NCBI GenBank assembly: GCA_963969395.1
Contig: OZ017804.1
Coordinates: 14,384,001 to 14,448,000, forward strand
Length of the DNA stretch: 64,000 bases
Origin: Pseudoscleropodium purum
Taxonomy: Eukaryota; Streptophyta; Bryopsida; Hypnales; Brachytheciaceae
Direction of reading: 5' to 3'
Each line of letters begins with the position of its first letter. The first letter of the stretch is position 1. A model generated the notes under the pieces. That model was not told the DNA's origin. It searched no databases and worked only from the letters and a program-made list of their open reading frames with translations. Both the position numbers and the translations under genes were made by a program. Below, piece after piece: positions 38,693 through 50,938 of this stretch.

Positions 38693-40016
38693 GCTTCGAT
38701 CATCACTTGGAGCTCGGTCACCACTATTGTTCCAACCACAAGGCACTCACGGGAAACAACTCCTTTGCCACCCGCGTAAAAATTTGGTTAATTACCGCTG
38801 GACATCAAGAATCATAAATCGACTGCAAATCGACAGGGAAACAAACAGAGACGATCCTCACACTCATCCTCATCCGATGCGAGAGTTCTCAGCTTCCATA
38901 CTCGAACCTGTCAAGAGTCCTCGTACTCTTTCTCTTCCCTTCTCAAATTCAATCAACCACTTAAACAACTGACAGAGACTAGATCTTCGTCCCATAACGA
39001 CCAAATTTGCAAACAATCCGTCTCCATACTGCACGTACTTTTATTAGCATAAGAGGTTTCGAAATGAAAGTCACTAGCTTCTGAAAACGAAGGCTGTCTC
39101 CTTCGAACACTATCATCTTCCAGTGCCAAGGATATATAAAGACCCGAACCTCCGGACGCCAAACTCGCCCTCTGTAACGAAACTCCGACGGCGAAATATT
39201 CCTTGCGCCTCAGCTGAAGAGCGATAAAATCAAAACGTCCCCTTGCAATTCAAACGATCCTTCACACACTTCCTCATACTTTCACAACCGCTTGATGATC
39301 AAAACCGAAATGAACCAAAACCTAACTCCCCGATCATCGCACACCAAGCCTTAAAACACCCCTAGGGCTTCACCTACAACTCATACAAAGCCTGAACTCA
39401 GAAGCTATTCAAAAATTAGGGCTTCCAAATCTCAAGCGCACCTCCACCTGTGCTTCTCCATAATGTCCATTAGCCATGGCGGCCTCAAATCGCCAACTTC
39501 GGGACGGGACGCAATTATTCACCAAAAGCACTCTATATCAACGTAACATTACTCCAGTAACCGGAAATCCTCGAGCATTCGTCACCGAAATGAAACCAGC
39601 TACGAAATTGCATATTCTGCAGGGAAACATTCACATAAACACTGATTTCGATGCGATTAAGTCTCCGGTCGGATGATTTGAAAACGCCATTCAGGTCGCC
39701 GTAATCACGCCCTCGGTCGAGAACTGTGAAGAATTCGAGAAACCTTCCGATTAAAAAATTTTAAAACGATTTCGCAGCGGGATGTTTGTGGATGACTGGA
39801 GCAGCCATGGCCATGATGATCCGCTGCAGAAGAACGAATAACAGGTTTTGGTCCCGTGTCCAGGGCCAAGGACACTCACTCCCGCCCCTCTCTAACCGTT
39901 AGAAGGAAGGATCGTGACCGTCCGATGCGTTCGACTCCCTAATCCATCCCACGGTCTTTACTGCTTCCCCTGAGAATTTGGACAATAGATAACAGCTGAT
40001 TTGAACTTTTTAATCT
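38693..40016 (-). promoter_or_regulatory. Leader and promoter region of the coiled-coil gene
   Basis: GC-richer than the surrounding intergenic DNA up to about 39960. On the minus strand TTTATATATC at 39140-39131 is a possible TATA box about 440 bases before the start codon. Alternatively the leader extends to about 39830, where a 17-codon upstream open frame (ATGGCCATGGCTGC...) could be present. Which model is right cannot be told here. The plus-strand open frame at 39476-39676 has no recognised domain. Confidence 0.35.
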
Positions 40017-40883
40017 TTAACCCTTTAAGGACTTGTTCCATTGTGAAATGATCAAACTTCTTATTTGAGCTAATTTTAGCCTTTTAAATAGTGTTCAAAC
40101 AACAACCTAATATTTTTACTACTTGAAACTCTAAATTCTATAATCACTTTGAAAAATTGTAATTTATTTCGTGCAAATTTCTAATTTTTATTATTTTGTT
40201 GCAAAATATGAACATAAATGAGTAAAAATAGTAAAAACAATTCAAATTATTTGAGATTTTATTGGGAGGTAAAAATAGCAATGGTGAGTACCATAAAAAA
40301 ATTTCAACTGGTTATCTTATTTTTTACACCCAAAATAGCCACATCAAACACCTTGAAGTCAAATTTGACTACCAAACCAAAATTGTCCTTTTATTTAATT
40401 GATGCACAAAATTTTGATATTTTTTTGCTAGTAGAAAAATGAAATTTCTATTTATTTTGTATTTTTTCAATAATTTTGAAGGAAAAATAAAATTATTGTG
40501 ATTTTTCAAAGCTAAAGGTGGAAATAAAATTATATCAATTACAATATATATTAAAATAATCTATAATCTTTACTGTAAACAAAAAGGTGGAATGAGAAAC
40601 ATAATTTTATAATTTAAATTCAGAATACATTTATATATATATATATATGAATGAAAAATTTACCATATTTTGTTATTTGGATTTTAACACATGGAGCTTT
40701 CAATTGCAATAACTCTTTCAATTTTTAACATTTCTCAAAATTTTAAAATGGAATAGAAACAAAACTTGTCTAGCTTCTTTTTCTTAGTTGAAATCAAATT
40801 CTAAAAATAATTATTCTAAAAGTTGTAATCAAGATTGACCAAGGCAAATCCACTTTTTAGATGCTTGCATGTTTAAGGGTTAA
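40017..40883 (+). mobile_element. TTAA-flanked non-autonomous element, family Q, copy 1
   Basis: Begins TTAA-CCCTTTAAGGACTTG and ends GTTTAAGGG-TTAA, 867 bp. It is the inverse of 59284-60141 along its length (for example 'caccttgaagtcaaatttga' region against 'gaatttgacatcatagtgtt'). It contains a (TA)n microsatellite at about 40632-40650. No coding capacity. Confidence 0.85.
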
Positions 40884-41589
40884 TCCTTAAAAGAATGGAT
40901 TGGTGCCGTGGAAATCATCCCTTTAGATACCTTGTGAATCGGTGTCTTAAAAAAAATGCAAAAGCATTTATTGGAAGTCAAACTATTGTAGAAGATTTTT
41001 ACTTCTCATTACAAAATTTTGAAGATGAATAGTTTTAATTTTGTCCTACATAAAAAGATTCCCTATTACTCATTAAACCAAAAACACCTGTGGTGTCCTT
41101 TAAGGATTGATGTCATGCTTTAAGACTCGAGAATCCATGTAGACTCTTCTTTGCCTTTGAAATAAAATGTTTTACAATATGAAAAAACTAATAAATAAAA
41201 CAAGCAACAAAGCTATGAGATGCTTTGGCTTGTCCCTAAAAGTTGGATCACCTTAAACCAAGCAAATTTATCAAACAAGTATTATTGAGTATTAGAAAGC
41301 TCTAATTTCTTAATCCAATAAACATAAATTGCAATAAATTTGGATGCCATTTATGAACAATATTTGCATTATAATATGCAAAAATTATTAGAAGTCAAAA
41401 TTGAATTGGTAGATTTTCTAAAATGATGCCTTAATTTCAAAATTCATGCATTAAAGAGAGTGCAACAAAAATCTCTTTTTTACTATTTTTTCTAAAGTTC
41501 ACTTTTGGAAACATGCTTGGATTTGCATGATCCTAGTAGCACTGGGGATATGGAATGAGAAAATCCTAAAAGCAAAATCTTTTTTTCTT
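40884..41589. other. AT-rich intergenic DNA
   Basis: No gene or clear repeat was found. A short stretch around 41095 ('tgtcctttaaggattgatg') resembles element termini but has no partner end. Confidence 0.4.
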
Positions 41590-42517
41590 TAATCCCTAAA
41601 GGACTAACCTTCTATTTTTAGCAACATAGCAATTTGAGGCAGGTACTTGTGACTAGAAATTTGAATATTTTAGGCTGAAATTTTAACATAAGGTGTAGAT
41701 AGGGAATATCTTTCACATGTACTAAATTTCATGACATTTGGAAATAAGAGTAAAAAATTATTGCGTAATATGTTGTTGTTTTCCTTAGGTGGGTAGTCTA
41801 GGAAGATCTTAATAAATCACTTCTTTCAAAAACAAAATTTGAAATTGGTTTTCTAGATTTATACGTAAGTGGAAAGCTTTGAATCATTCCATTTCAATCA
41901 ATAAATCAAAAGTTATGAAGAATTTTAATTTGTGGGCAGTTATAGATTCTCTACCCTAAAATAAACTTTGAAGTCATTTATTTAACTCAATTTTCAATAT
42001 TTTTGGAAAAAAATAAAATCATAGAATGTAGATTGTTTATTACAAAGTTCCAACCATTGGAATTGACTTTTTCAATTCTATGGTTAAATTCTTAACAATT
42101 TAGTATTGAATCATTCTCTATTTTGTTTTACTTACTATTTTTTTCCTATATGTTATACAATTCCAAATGATTTGAAATTTTTTCAACATGTAGCCAACTT
42201 GTCTAGGGAAAAAAATCTAAAGAAACACCATCATTTTGAACATTTTTTTCATAGAAAAGTGAACTTATGAAGGTAGCTACCCTATTTTTTGCAAGGCCAA
42301 AAAAATAATTTCAATGAATTTGAATGCTTATATTTTGTAATCTACACGGTGGAAATTTCTGAAATTTTTTCTACATGTTCTCAAGTCATCATACTACAAG
42401 ATCTTATGGTTACATATGTCAAAAATAGTTCTTTTTCAAGAATTTGGTACTTGTACTAGAAATTGCAGTTTTTGAGCATTTTGGGAGAAAACATGGTCAA
42501 GGAACTTAAGTGGTTAA
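41590..42517 (+). mobile_element. TTAA-flanked non-autonomous element, family R, copy 3
   Basis: Begins TTAA-TCCCTAAAGGAC and ends ACTTAAGTGG-TTAA, 928 bp. Similar along its length to 10767-11698 (shared 'tatttttagcaacatagcaa', 'atcattccatttc', 'gtagattgtttattacaa'). This copy lies 30 kb from the others, outside the giant block, showing that family R moves independently of it. Confidence 0.85.
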
Positions 42518-43890
42518 AGTAGCTAAGCTTGATTTTCGAGTAAGGTAACTAGTCAATCTTCTTCACAATAACTTTCGTCAACTCAAATCTTCCTCCCCTT
42601 CCATTTGAGAGCCAATACAATTAGATGTTGAGATGGCACACACAAATGTAGCTTACAAAACTTTATTTAGTAATAATGGTGCAATAGAAATTCAACAATT
42701 ACAATGACATAGAGACATTCATGACATTTTTGTACTTAAGGCTAAAGACCTTTTCTTTCTTATATATTGTAACTCCATTCAATATTGGAACTTTTGAATT
42801 CAAGCTTACCGGCATGAATTGAAGCCAACTCTAAATGGAATTATTTCATAATTTTTTAATGACACTTTCAACCCCTTACTCTATAAAGGACGCAACCCAC
42901 CACAACAAAGGTAGTCACCAAAATGCTCAAATTATTGAACCAATAGGTGCATTCTTTGTATCTATTGTAAATAATGAAGTCACCCATCAACTACTCTTAG
43001 TCCTCAACATCCTTCAAGGATTAAGGACCAAGCATTCAAATTTCGAAGAATGGAAGAATACAAATACATCTTAAGCCCCCAAAAATGTATTTTTTCATCA
43101 TTTATTTTTTTGAAGATTCTTGTATTAGTTCTTCAACATTTATATGGTATAAATTCTAAAGACTTTGCTTTTCCAATATTTTATAATTCAAAGGGTTCTA
43201 GTAGGTCTAGCCTCAAAGAATAACTTTTTAAGTTCAAAAAATTGCCCCTTCAAAAACAACTTCAATAAAAAAGTAAAACAAAAATCTTTAGAAATTACTA
43301 TGATTAGAACTTAATATTTTGAAAATAAAGAAAGAAAATTCTTATAAAAATCACAAATATTCAATCTACAATCAATTATAAAAGAAATTTTAAATTTTTG
43401 GCTTCAAATTTTATTGAAAAATATTGGTTTGTAAATTATTTGATTTAAGGATATGGATATGATTTATAGATCATATTTCACAACTACTGTTTCATTTGAG
43501 AGTCATTGTTAAATTATTATTCAAAGTTGCATTTTCTAATACATCTTCACAATTAAAAAAATTTGAACTACCACCTGGTCTCAAGGATTAGGATTCCTAA
43601 GCCTTGCTATTCAAGAATGTTATATTCATCCAAAGAAAAATAGTCCATTCTCAAAGTAACATAGAAGAAAGGAGAAAGACCTCCACAAATTAAGCACACT
43701 ATAAAATGGTTAGCATAAATTGATACACAATACAAAATTTGGCAAATTTTGACTCTATTTTGATTCTAATATATGTGATGGTCTTATTATTTACATAACT
43801 CTCTTTTACCATTTTCATTTCCACATAGCACAATACAATTGGAAAGAGGGAAGTCAATTTAGAGACATAATCCCATCTGCCCAAACTCTT
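42518..43890. other. AT-rich intergenic DNA with a coding-like relic
   Basis: The open frame 42835-43074 (plus, 79 residues, with DATHHNKGSHQNAQ and EPIGAFFVSIVNNEVTHQ) reads like protein, and part of it is shared with decayed sequence at 10500-10620. It is probably a remnant of a dispersed transposon protein; no domain is recognised. The rest is featureless. Confidence 0.4.
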
Positions 43891-43894
43891 CAAA

Positions 43895-44030
43895 AGAGCC
43901 AACTTTGAGAGCTATAGATCTTCAAGTGTACATCTTTGAGAGCCAACTTTGAGAGTCAACTTTGAGAGCCATAGGTCTTCAAGTCTAGATCTTTGAGAGA
44001 GAACTTTGAGAATCTTCGTCTACTTTGAAG
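43895..44030. repeat. Short minisatellite next to the first BTB gene
   Basis: Variants of 'aactttgagagc' and 'cttcaagtctagatctttga' are repeated five or six times. It lies just beyond the 3' end of the minus-strand BTB gene and may fall in its 3' untranslated region. Confidence 0.75.
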
Positions 44031-44115
44031 GAGAGCGTTGTTTATGTTCGTTATCAAGAACATATTGTAATTAGGAATCCAGGCTCGATACCATTCAAAA
44101 GTTTGCAAACTTCAG

Positions 44116-45273
44116 CTAATAAATGCTATGCTTTGAAACTAGTGAAATCAAAGGCATATTGCCGATATAGTCATAAACTCTCTCCTGTCGCAACTTTATT
44201 AAGTCTGTCTGCTGCTTCACGGGCAATGTCAAAAACAAGTTTGTAGTTGCCTGCTCAAAACTGCCCACCTTCAACCAAGTCTTCATCATCACATGCCAAT
44301 TCGCCAACAATGCTAATCGCTCTGCTGGTCGCAACAGCAACCGTCCCGCTGCCACCTCCTGGTACATGAGAAGAACAAGCTCTGCAAATTTCTTCTTGCT
44401 GGGTTCGAGGGTAGTAACCCTCATCATATTCACGATGCAATTCGGTATTACTTCTATATGCACAACACCTTGCACCAGTTCCTCAGCCACTTGCCCCTTC
44501 AGTAACGCCTCTAGTATCCAGCACATCGCTCCGATTCTGGTTTTAGTTATGTAGCTAGTGGCAGAAGGACTACTTACATTCCAATCGTTTCCGATTTGCG
44601 CAAAAAATCGCATGGTCTCTTGGCTAACGATTGTAACGAGCAGGCTTGAAAACTCAGAAGGTGGACCCCGTCCGATGCCCTGTAAGAACGTTGGCAACCC
44701 CGCACCCAGATCGATGGATGCTTTGAGGGCCGCGCGAGTGCACTCTCGAATCAAGTCGCCCAATTGCTTCTGACGATCCTCTTTGCTCTGAGCATCCAAC
44801 CCCAAGCGGGCAACCAAATCTTTGAGGTGGATGCGAGGAAAGTCCGGAGAAGCCGAATACTCCCGAACCCTAATCTCGTCTTCCTCTGTCCACAACATGG
44901 AGGATAAGTAGAGAGAGATGCGCTCCATGAGCCCCTGAAAATCTATCTGAGAAGCGACTTTCAAAAGCTCCACACCGTGTTCCATGCCTTTAAAGGTCTT
45001 TGCAGACGGTGAGTACATGTTCGAAAAGCAGTCGAAGTAGTATTGAACATCTGTCTGGGTCTCCAGAACAAACTCCATTGACGCAGATGGAGAGGCTGGC
45101 TTGTTCCATCTCTCACTCAAGCATGTGAGGAAGTAATTGCTGTGAGTGCTTAGAACATGGGAATCCAGATGAATGCGTGCTAACTTTCGATCTCTGCTCC
45201 CACCATTTGGTACCAAGATGATAGTCACATCTTGGCATGTTCCTGGCTCCCCAACAAATGTCCTCTCCTCCAT
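44116..45273 (-). CDS. BTB/POZ-domain protein, paralogue 1
   Basis: A single open exon of 385 residues. The BTB/POZ fold occupies about residues 10-120 (DVTIILVPNGGS, HLDSHVLSTHSNYFLTCLSE, YFDCFSNMY, VELLKVASQIDF). It is followed by an all-helical C-terminal region with EIRVREYSASPDFPRIHLKD, ILEALLKGQVAEELVQ and LLANWH, as in plant BTB proteins of the At1g63850/At2g13690 kind (family named from memory). BTB proteins of plants often act as CUL3 ubiquitin-ligase adaptors; this role is inference. The ATG is preceded immediately by a splice-acceptor-like TAG (TTCAGTAG|ATG). So a 5' exon may be spliced on just before the start, as in both paralogues. Minus-strand tandem partner: 48309-49562. Confidence 0.88.
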   Translation of the reverse strand: MEERTFVGEPGTCQDVTIILVPNGGSRDRKLARIHLDSHVLSTHSNYFLTCLSERWNKPASPSASMEFVLETQTDVQYYFDCFSNMYSPSAKTFKGMEHGVELLKVASQIDFQGLMERISLYLSSMLWTEEDEIRVREYSASPDFPRIHLKDLVARLGLDAQSKEDRQKQLGDLIRECTRAALKASIDLGAGLPTFLQGIGRGPPSEFSSLLVTIVSQETMRFFAQIGNDWNVSSPSATSYITKTRIGAMCWILEALLKGQVAEELVQGVVHIEVIPNCIVNMMRVTTLEPSKKKFAELVLLMYQEVAAGRLLLRPAERLALLANWHVMMKTWLKVGSFEQATTNLFLTLPVKQQTDLIKLRQERVYDYIGNMPLISLVSKHSIY

Positions 45274-46140
45274 CTACTGAATGCCTTGTTTCTGAAAATA
45301 AATGAAAAAATTCTGAAACTGTTACAAAAACTCCGTAGCGGAATGAAATACTTACAAATCTAGCATTGTTCTGGCTTTACTCACACCAACTCTAAACCCT
45401 AAAAATTACATAACTGTGGCTTGAATCATGAAGGCTTATCAAACGAGCTGGTATAGCAAGAAATCATGACACGAGAGGCTAAATCGGACAGCATGCATAC
45501 CGTTGTCTCTCTTCGCAGCTGTGAATGTCGGTAGAACAGAACCTAGTTACTACTCATAAGCCTGCCAACAATCTGCCAACAATCCACCCACGCAAAACAG
45601 TGTGAGATATCATACTAGAACCAGGCGTTACTTAGGTCAAGCCATGGCCATCAAGCACAATTACCACCAGAATTCTGTACTACTCAACAACATCTTACAC
45701 AAGCTGACCCAAAAGATATAACGGCACAGATATGAAAACAAGTACAATCTCGTGCCATTCACAGTTGGGACTACAGTCAAGCAAGTAATTGAGGTGAGAA
45801 CTGAAAAGTCGGTGGACATGGCCAACGATGAGGCGGAAAATTGGGCAACTGACCTCCTTCACCACCGAATTTGCAAGCGTATAGAATCAATTAAAGGAGC
45901 AAAGATGCAGCAGCCTTGCAACGATTCATTCCACGATCGACCTGCGCAAGATGAGAGGTTCGAAGACCTAGACTGATCGAAACACTTCATGACTGGGGAC
46001 GATGATCTATTCAAGGCCGTCCCTCGCTTGCCGTCAAGCTACCCCGACTAACTTCAAAGACGTTCCAACGTTGCAGAAGAAAAGCTCAGTCCCTCTCGCC
46101 TCTCGGACGAAGAGTCCACTTGGTGGACCCTAGGAAGAAG
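45274..46140 (-). repeat. 5' flank of BTB paralogue 1, duplicated at 49563-50716
   Basis: Blocks such as 'aagcctgccaacaatc', 'ggtcaagccatgg', 'catcaagcacaatta' and 'gagaactgaaaagtcgg' recur in the same order at about 50100-50330. 'gaagagtccacttg' near 46110 recurs near 50700. The tandem duplication therefore carried about 0.85-1.1 kb of promoter and leader. The short open frame 45752-45976 lies inside and is not conserved in the other copy. Confidence 0.8.
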
Positions 46141-46244
46141 ACCTCCTGTCCTATTGCCGTGCCTCAAGAAGATGAAGAAAAAGCTCCCGATCTATCACCG
46201 GGCAACTTGGAAGAAGAAGAAGAACCTTGGTCCTATTACTGGTC

Positions 46245-46494
46245 GGCCAGGGAGGATTGACTCCTCTATTGCCCCATGTTTTACCCTTGTAGAAAACCCT
46301 GAAATCTTCTATTTGCCACATATGATAAAATTTACAAATTTTGAATTCATATTTGCAATCAAAGACCCCAAATTAGCCATGGGTCAAATGCAAAATTTAA
46401 GCAAAGGAAATACAAAATTTAAGCAACACAAAATAGGGGGCAATTTTGACATTTATCTTTGGTAGGGCAATAGAAGGATCAATCCTCCTTGGCC
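46245..46494. mobile_element. 250-bp MITE with ~31-bp terminal inverted repeats
   Basis: The ends read GGCCAGGGAGGATTGACTCC and, in reverse complement, GGCCAAGGAGGATTGATCCT, with pairing for about 31 bp (through 'tctattgccc'). Both sides carry the direct repeat ATTACTGGTC (46235-46244 and 46495-46504). A 9-10-bp duplication with long inverted ends points to a Mutator-like mobiliser. Confidence 0.9.
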
Positions 46495-46504
46495 ATTACT
46501 GGTC

Positions 46505-48240
46505 CTATGACGTTGGGTCCTTGTGGCTTTGTAAGATTGTAGGAGCCAAAAAAATATACTCCATATTACAATTGGGTAAAGTTTTCTTCTTCATATTGAT
46601 ATATGAGTGGTTTCCATACAAGTTATTATGCACAACTTTGTTAATAGTAGGGGGTATGAACTTTGCCTCATATGGACTTGCCTTGTAGTGACACTCATGA
46701 CAAAAATAAACTAGAAGTACATCTTTTGTCATTCCTTTCTTTAGCATCTTTTTATGTAAAGTGGTAAATAATATCTCTAAAGGGATCTTCTACCACTATT
46801 TATTACAAATATTTTCAATTTTTTTTAAATGAATGAAAAATCTCAATCCTTCATCTAGAATTTTGCATCTAAAATCATCTAGGAATTGCTTTCTAGCTCC
46901 ACACATTTTGGGGTTAAAGTAGGATATTAATCTATTGTAATGCCTTTAGTCACTGTATACATATATTTAGATGTATCAAATCTTTTTAAATTTTCAAATG
47001 CACATGACAATAAATTAGAGAATTTTTCACTTGCATTTTAGTCATTTTATTTTTGAATGAAAAAAAAAGACATATTATACATGGTCAAGATATAAACAAA
47101 TAGCTTCCTAATATTGTACCTAAAGGAAACCATTCTTGTCCATTTGGATTCTAATGTGGCTCTCTTTATTCCTTACAAAGGTGAAATGGTAAATGAGGGT
47201 ATCCTTTAAACTTGTGGCATGTGTAGAAACCACATGGTTGTATTCATTGAATTCAAGAAAATGGTCACTTGCAACCCAAATTTCACTACAATTCTTAACA
47301 AGGTTTTTATAAAGAGTATTAAAAAGATAATCATTGTAAGTTAGGCATTATGAACCTTGGTAGGGGTTATTATCAAGATAATTCACAATTCATAGGTTAA
47401 AATTATGAGCAAGACGTACAAGCTTCAACTACTAAAAGCTCCTTGAAGGTCAAACACCTAGTCCTATTAAGAAGTAGAGTAAGAAAAAAAACAAAAAAGC
47501 ATTAAAAATACTCATCGGGATTCCACATTGTACTTAGGACTAGACTTTTAAAAAGGTACATTAAATCAAAAATCTAGATGGAATAGTTTTACACAATTAA
47601 GTACAATCTACTATTAGAAGTCATTAATCACTAAAATGCCTAGAAGTAACTACCTTTTCTATGAAACCCACTTATCTATTGACATCATGTGCATTACATC
47701 ATCAAGCTAAGTGTTTGTTTTTTTCCAACAATAGTTATCTTCTATCACATAGGTGACTATGTCCATTACAAGTGTGGAGAGGTTGTGATTGACATGGAAC
47801 TTCCAAGGCCAATACAACCCCAAATTAGAGGCACCTTTTGCACCATGCACCCTCACCTACAACCCCTTTCTATACCCCTTTTCACTCACTCACAGCCCCA
47901 TTCTAGTTCATTGTCTTCCTTATCTTAGTTACGAAGACTTTCTTCACTTCTTTTCTGCTAAGAATCTCACTGCATTGCAAGGTCCGTATCTACTTCCGTT
48001 GACACAAAGCATGTCCTGACTTCCTGTCCCCCTGGTTTCAAAACCTGATTTGAGATTCAAGATGTTAGACTGACTCAACAAAGCCAAGCACAGTGTTTCA
48101 AATATCACAAACCAGATTGTGAACTGCAACAATAATGGTTGTTCAAAAGGATGCAAAGTATTATGATTTATATGACTCAAAAAAGTTTCAGGCCTGAACG
48201 ATATTCTGCTCTTCTAGCTCCATTTCCATCACAGATCTGC
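46505..48240. other. AT-rich intergenic DNA between the BTB paralogues
   Basis: No supported gene. The minus-strand frame at 46505-46747 (80 residues, with VYFCHECHYKASPYEAKF) reads somewhat like protein but has no recognised domain. Short frames at 47689-48019 show none either. Confidence 0.4.
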
Positions 48241-48256
48241 TTCTACAATCGCAAAC

Positions 48257-48325
48257 CGCTGACATACAATAGTGGAGCATCATGGCAATAATTACAACTT
48301 CATTATACTCAGACTTCTCTTCTAG
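48257..48325 (-). other. Conserved 3' untranslated block of BTB paralogue 2
   Basis: On the minus strand 'tgccatgatgctccactatt' and flanking bases recur downstream of BTB paralogue 3 at about 62245-62310 (plus), at a similar distance from the stop codon. Conservation outside the coding region suggests recent duplication or a functional 3' element. Confidence 0.8.
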
Positions 48326-49562
48326 AGTCTTCAAGCACAGGATCGATAGTCTCGAATTTGAAGACACTGGAGTTCATTCCCCGACTGCCCAAGTACTCTG
48401 TGAAACTGGAGCATGGAAATCCAGGAACTGGTAACTGTCGATGAAATCTTTCGTACTCTCTTTTTGCAAGTCTATTAACTCGGTCTGCTGCTTCAAGGGC
48501 AAGGTCAGAAACAAGTCCGCAGTTGCTTGTTCGAAAGTCCCCAGTGTCAACGAAGACTTTCAGTAATTTGTGCCAATTGGCCAACAACGCCTTTCGCTCT
48601 GGCGGTCTCAACAGCAGTTTTCCAGCTACCACCTCCTCGTACATCAAAAAAACCACTTTCGCAAATTCATACTTTGCAAGCTGAGACCTGGAATCGCTCA
48701 TTTCATTGACATAAGTTGGAATTGCATCTAAATGCACAATAGCTTGCACCAATTCCTCAGCCACTTGACCCTGCAGTAATGCCTCAAGTATCCGACACAT
48801 TGCTTGGATCCTCTCGATAGTGGTTTTGATGTGTGCCGTGTTGGATTTGCGAGGAACCTTTCCGTTCCAGTCTTTTCCAATGTCAAAAAACATGTCCTTA
48901 GCCTCTTGGCTGACGATGGCAAAGACCTTCCTGGAGTAATCAGAAGGTGGAGCACATCCAATGGCCTTCAAGAATGCTGGCAATGTCGACTCTTTCGGGT
49001 CACTTGCTGCGTTGGGGCTACATCGAATGCACTGTCGAATCAGGGCGAACAATTGCTTCTCACGGTCCTCCTGGGTCTCATCCAACCCCAATCTTTCAAC
49101 CAAATCTTTGAGGTAGATGCGAGGAAAGTCAGGAGAAGCTGAGTACTCTCGAACCCTAATCTCATCTTCCTTCGTCCACAACGTGGATGATAAGTAGAGG
49201 GAGATGCGCTCCACGAGCCCTTGAAAGTCTATCTGTGAAGCGACTTTCAGAAGCTCCACACCATGTCTCACACTTTCGAAGCTCTTCACTAACGGTGAAC
49301 ACATGTTCGAAAAACAATCGAAGTAATGCTGAACATCTGTTTGAACCTCCAGAGCAAACTCCATCGGTTGAAATGGACAGACTGGCTTCTTCCATCCCTC
49401 GCTAAAGCATGTGTTGAAGTACTTGCTGTGAGAGCTCAGTACATGCGAATGAAGATGGATGAGGGCTAACTTTTGATCAATTGTGCTTCCCCCCTTTGGT
49501 AACAAAATGATGGTCACGTCTTGACATGTGCCTAACTCCCCACCAAAAGTCCTCTCCTCCAT
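48309..49562 (-). CDS. BTB/POZ-domain protein, paralogue 2
   Basis: 417 residues in one exon. The ATG at 49562 (MEERTFGGELGTCQDV) was chosen because it aligns with both paralogues; the frame extends five codons upstream only through a GTG. The BTB fold (about residues 10-122) shows DVTIILLPKGGS, HVLSSHSKYF, YFDCFSNM and VELLKVASQIDFQGL. The helical C-terminal part has EIRVREYSASPDFPRIYLKD, ILEALLQGQVAEELVQ and LLANWH. It carries a tail of about 40 residues (after RQLPVPGFP) that the other two lack. CAG lies immediately before the ATG, again suggesting a 5' splice acceptor. Tandem duplicate of paralogue 1, about 4.3 kb apart. Confidence 0.9.
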   Translation of the reverse strand: MEERTFGGELGTCQDVTIILLPKGGSTIDQKLALIHLHSHVLSSHSKYFNTCFSEGWKKPVCPFQPMEFALEVQTDVQHYFDCFSNMCSPLVKSFESVRHGVELLKVASQIDFQGLVERISLYLSSTLWTKEDEIRVREYSASPDFPRIYLKDLVERLGLDETQEDREKQLFALIRQCIRCSPNAASDPKESTLPAFLKAIGCAPPSDYSRKVFAIVSQEAKDMFFDIGKDWNGKVPRKSNTAHIKTTIERIQAMCRILEALLQGQVAEELVQAIVHLDAIPTYVNEMSDSRSQLAKYEFAKVVFLMYEEVVAGKLLLRPPERKALLANWHKLLKVFVDTGDFRTSNCGLVSDLALEAADRVNRLAKREYERFHRQLPVPGFPCSSFTEYLGSRGMNSSVFKFETIDPVLEDSRREV

Positions 49563-50716
49563 CTGCTGAACATTCACAGTGATTTCTGAACCGGAAATAA
49601 TATACTTGCAAAACTGGTATTGTTTTGGCTTTACTCACAACCAACTCTAACCCTAAAAAGCACATAACGGTGGCTGAATCATGAAGGATTACCAAACGAA
49701 CGAACAGTTTGAAACGGCAGATCCTGCACAGGCTAGTACATGATGGAAATAGTTGCTGTCTATCGCCTATAAAATATGCTCCTAGGAAAGGTAAATATGC
49801 CGTCCGTTTCTGTGATCAATTATTGCATTCTGTTGCTCTTAGTTACTATCTAAACATAAGTGAGACAAGCGAATTAGTAATCGAGGGCAACTGATTTATC
49901 TGTGTCTCAGTCCATTCGAGCATGGCAACCTTCAATTTCTTCTGGATTTTAAGATTCAAAAGCCCTAAAATTTGAATGTGAAACTTGTGTGACTCACTTA
50001 TGGTAAGTGCACTCTCAAGCCTCTCGTTTCACAAAACTCTCACCTCACAACATGGACTTGCGAAATGTTGTTACGCTGTGAGTGTCGGCAGAACAGAGAC
50101 TCGTTTCAACACACAAGCCTGCCAACAATCCCCTCATAAGTTTATCCTATACTAGAGCTAGACACTGAGGTCAAGCCATGGTCATCAAGCACAATTATCA
50201 CCAGAATTTATCACGCAATGTTACTGAACACAAGCTTTTCAGAACTACTCAAATGCACAAAACGAACAGAAGTGTAATCTCCAGTACCCTCTCACGTACA
50301 ATTGGTGAGAACTGAAAAGTCGGCTGCCATGGACAGCATTCAATTAAGTGGCATGGAAAATTGCACGACTGACCTTCTTCAGCACGGACGTTGCAAACCC
50401 GGTTGCAAAAGTGCAGAATCAACGTGGCTTGCAAATGCAATGAGATGAAGAAATCAAGTTGCCTGCAGAGCATTACAACGATCCATTCCTCAAGTGAGTT
50501 GCACAACAAGAGAGATTTGGTAAACCTTGACTGCATGAATCTTTTCATACTAACTCTTCATGACTGCATAGAGACGATGATCAATACTATGCCGGCCATA
50601 GCTAGCTTGCTGTCAAGCTACTCCATAGAGCGATAATTAGTATTGAAGAAGAAGTCAGTGCAGTCTCTTTGGGGCTTGCGTGCATGAAGATTGAAGAATG
50701 AAGAGTCCACTTGTTG
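49563..50716 (-). repeat. 5' flank of BTB paralogue 2, duplicated at 45274-46140
   Basis: Colinear with the flank of paralogue 1 with many substitutions and indels. Probably contains the promoter and an untranslated 5' exon of the gene. No TATA box was fixed by comparison. Confidence 0.75.
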
Positions 50717-50938
50717 GGCTCGAGCCGCGAGGACATTGCATCCACTAACCTTGTTCACGAGCGATAAGTACACTTGAGTCTGACAGTCGACGCAAGTTCA
50801 TTCAATGGGTTAACTCAGCAGCAATATCATTTAAGTTCACTAAACTCACACTTGTTCTAGAATTATGCAAAAATGTGAGGCAAAGGAATATGATAGTTCA
50901 GACTTCAGAGTATTTTAAACCTTAGACGTCCAGATCCT

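Noticed and set aside
38693..38746. N-terminal extension of the coiled-coil protein (PCGWNNSGD...)
   Set aside because: It starts with GTG, not ATG; the ATG at 38692 has the better context and the conserved-looking N-terminus.
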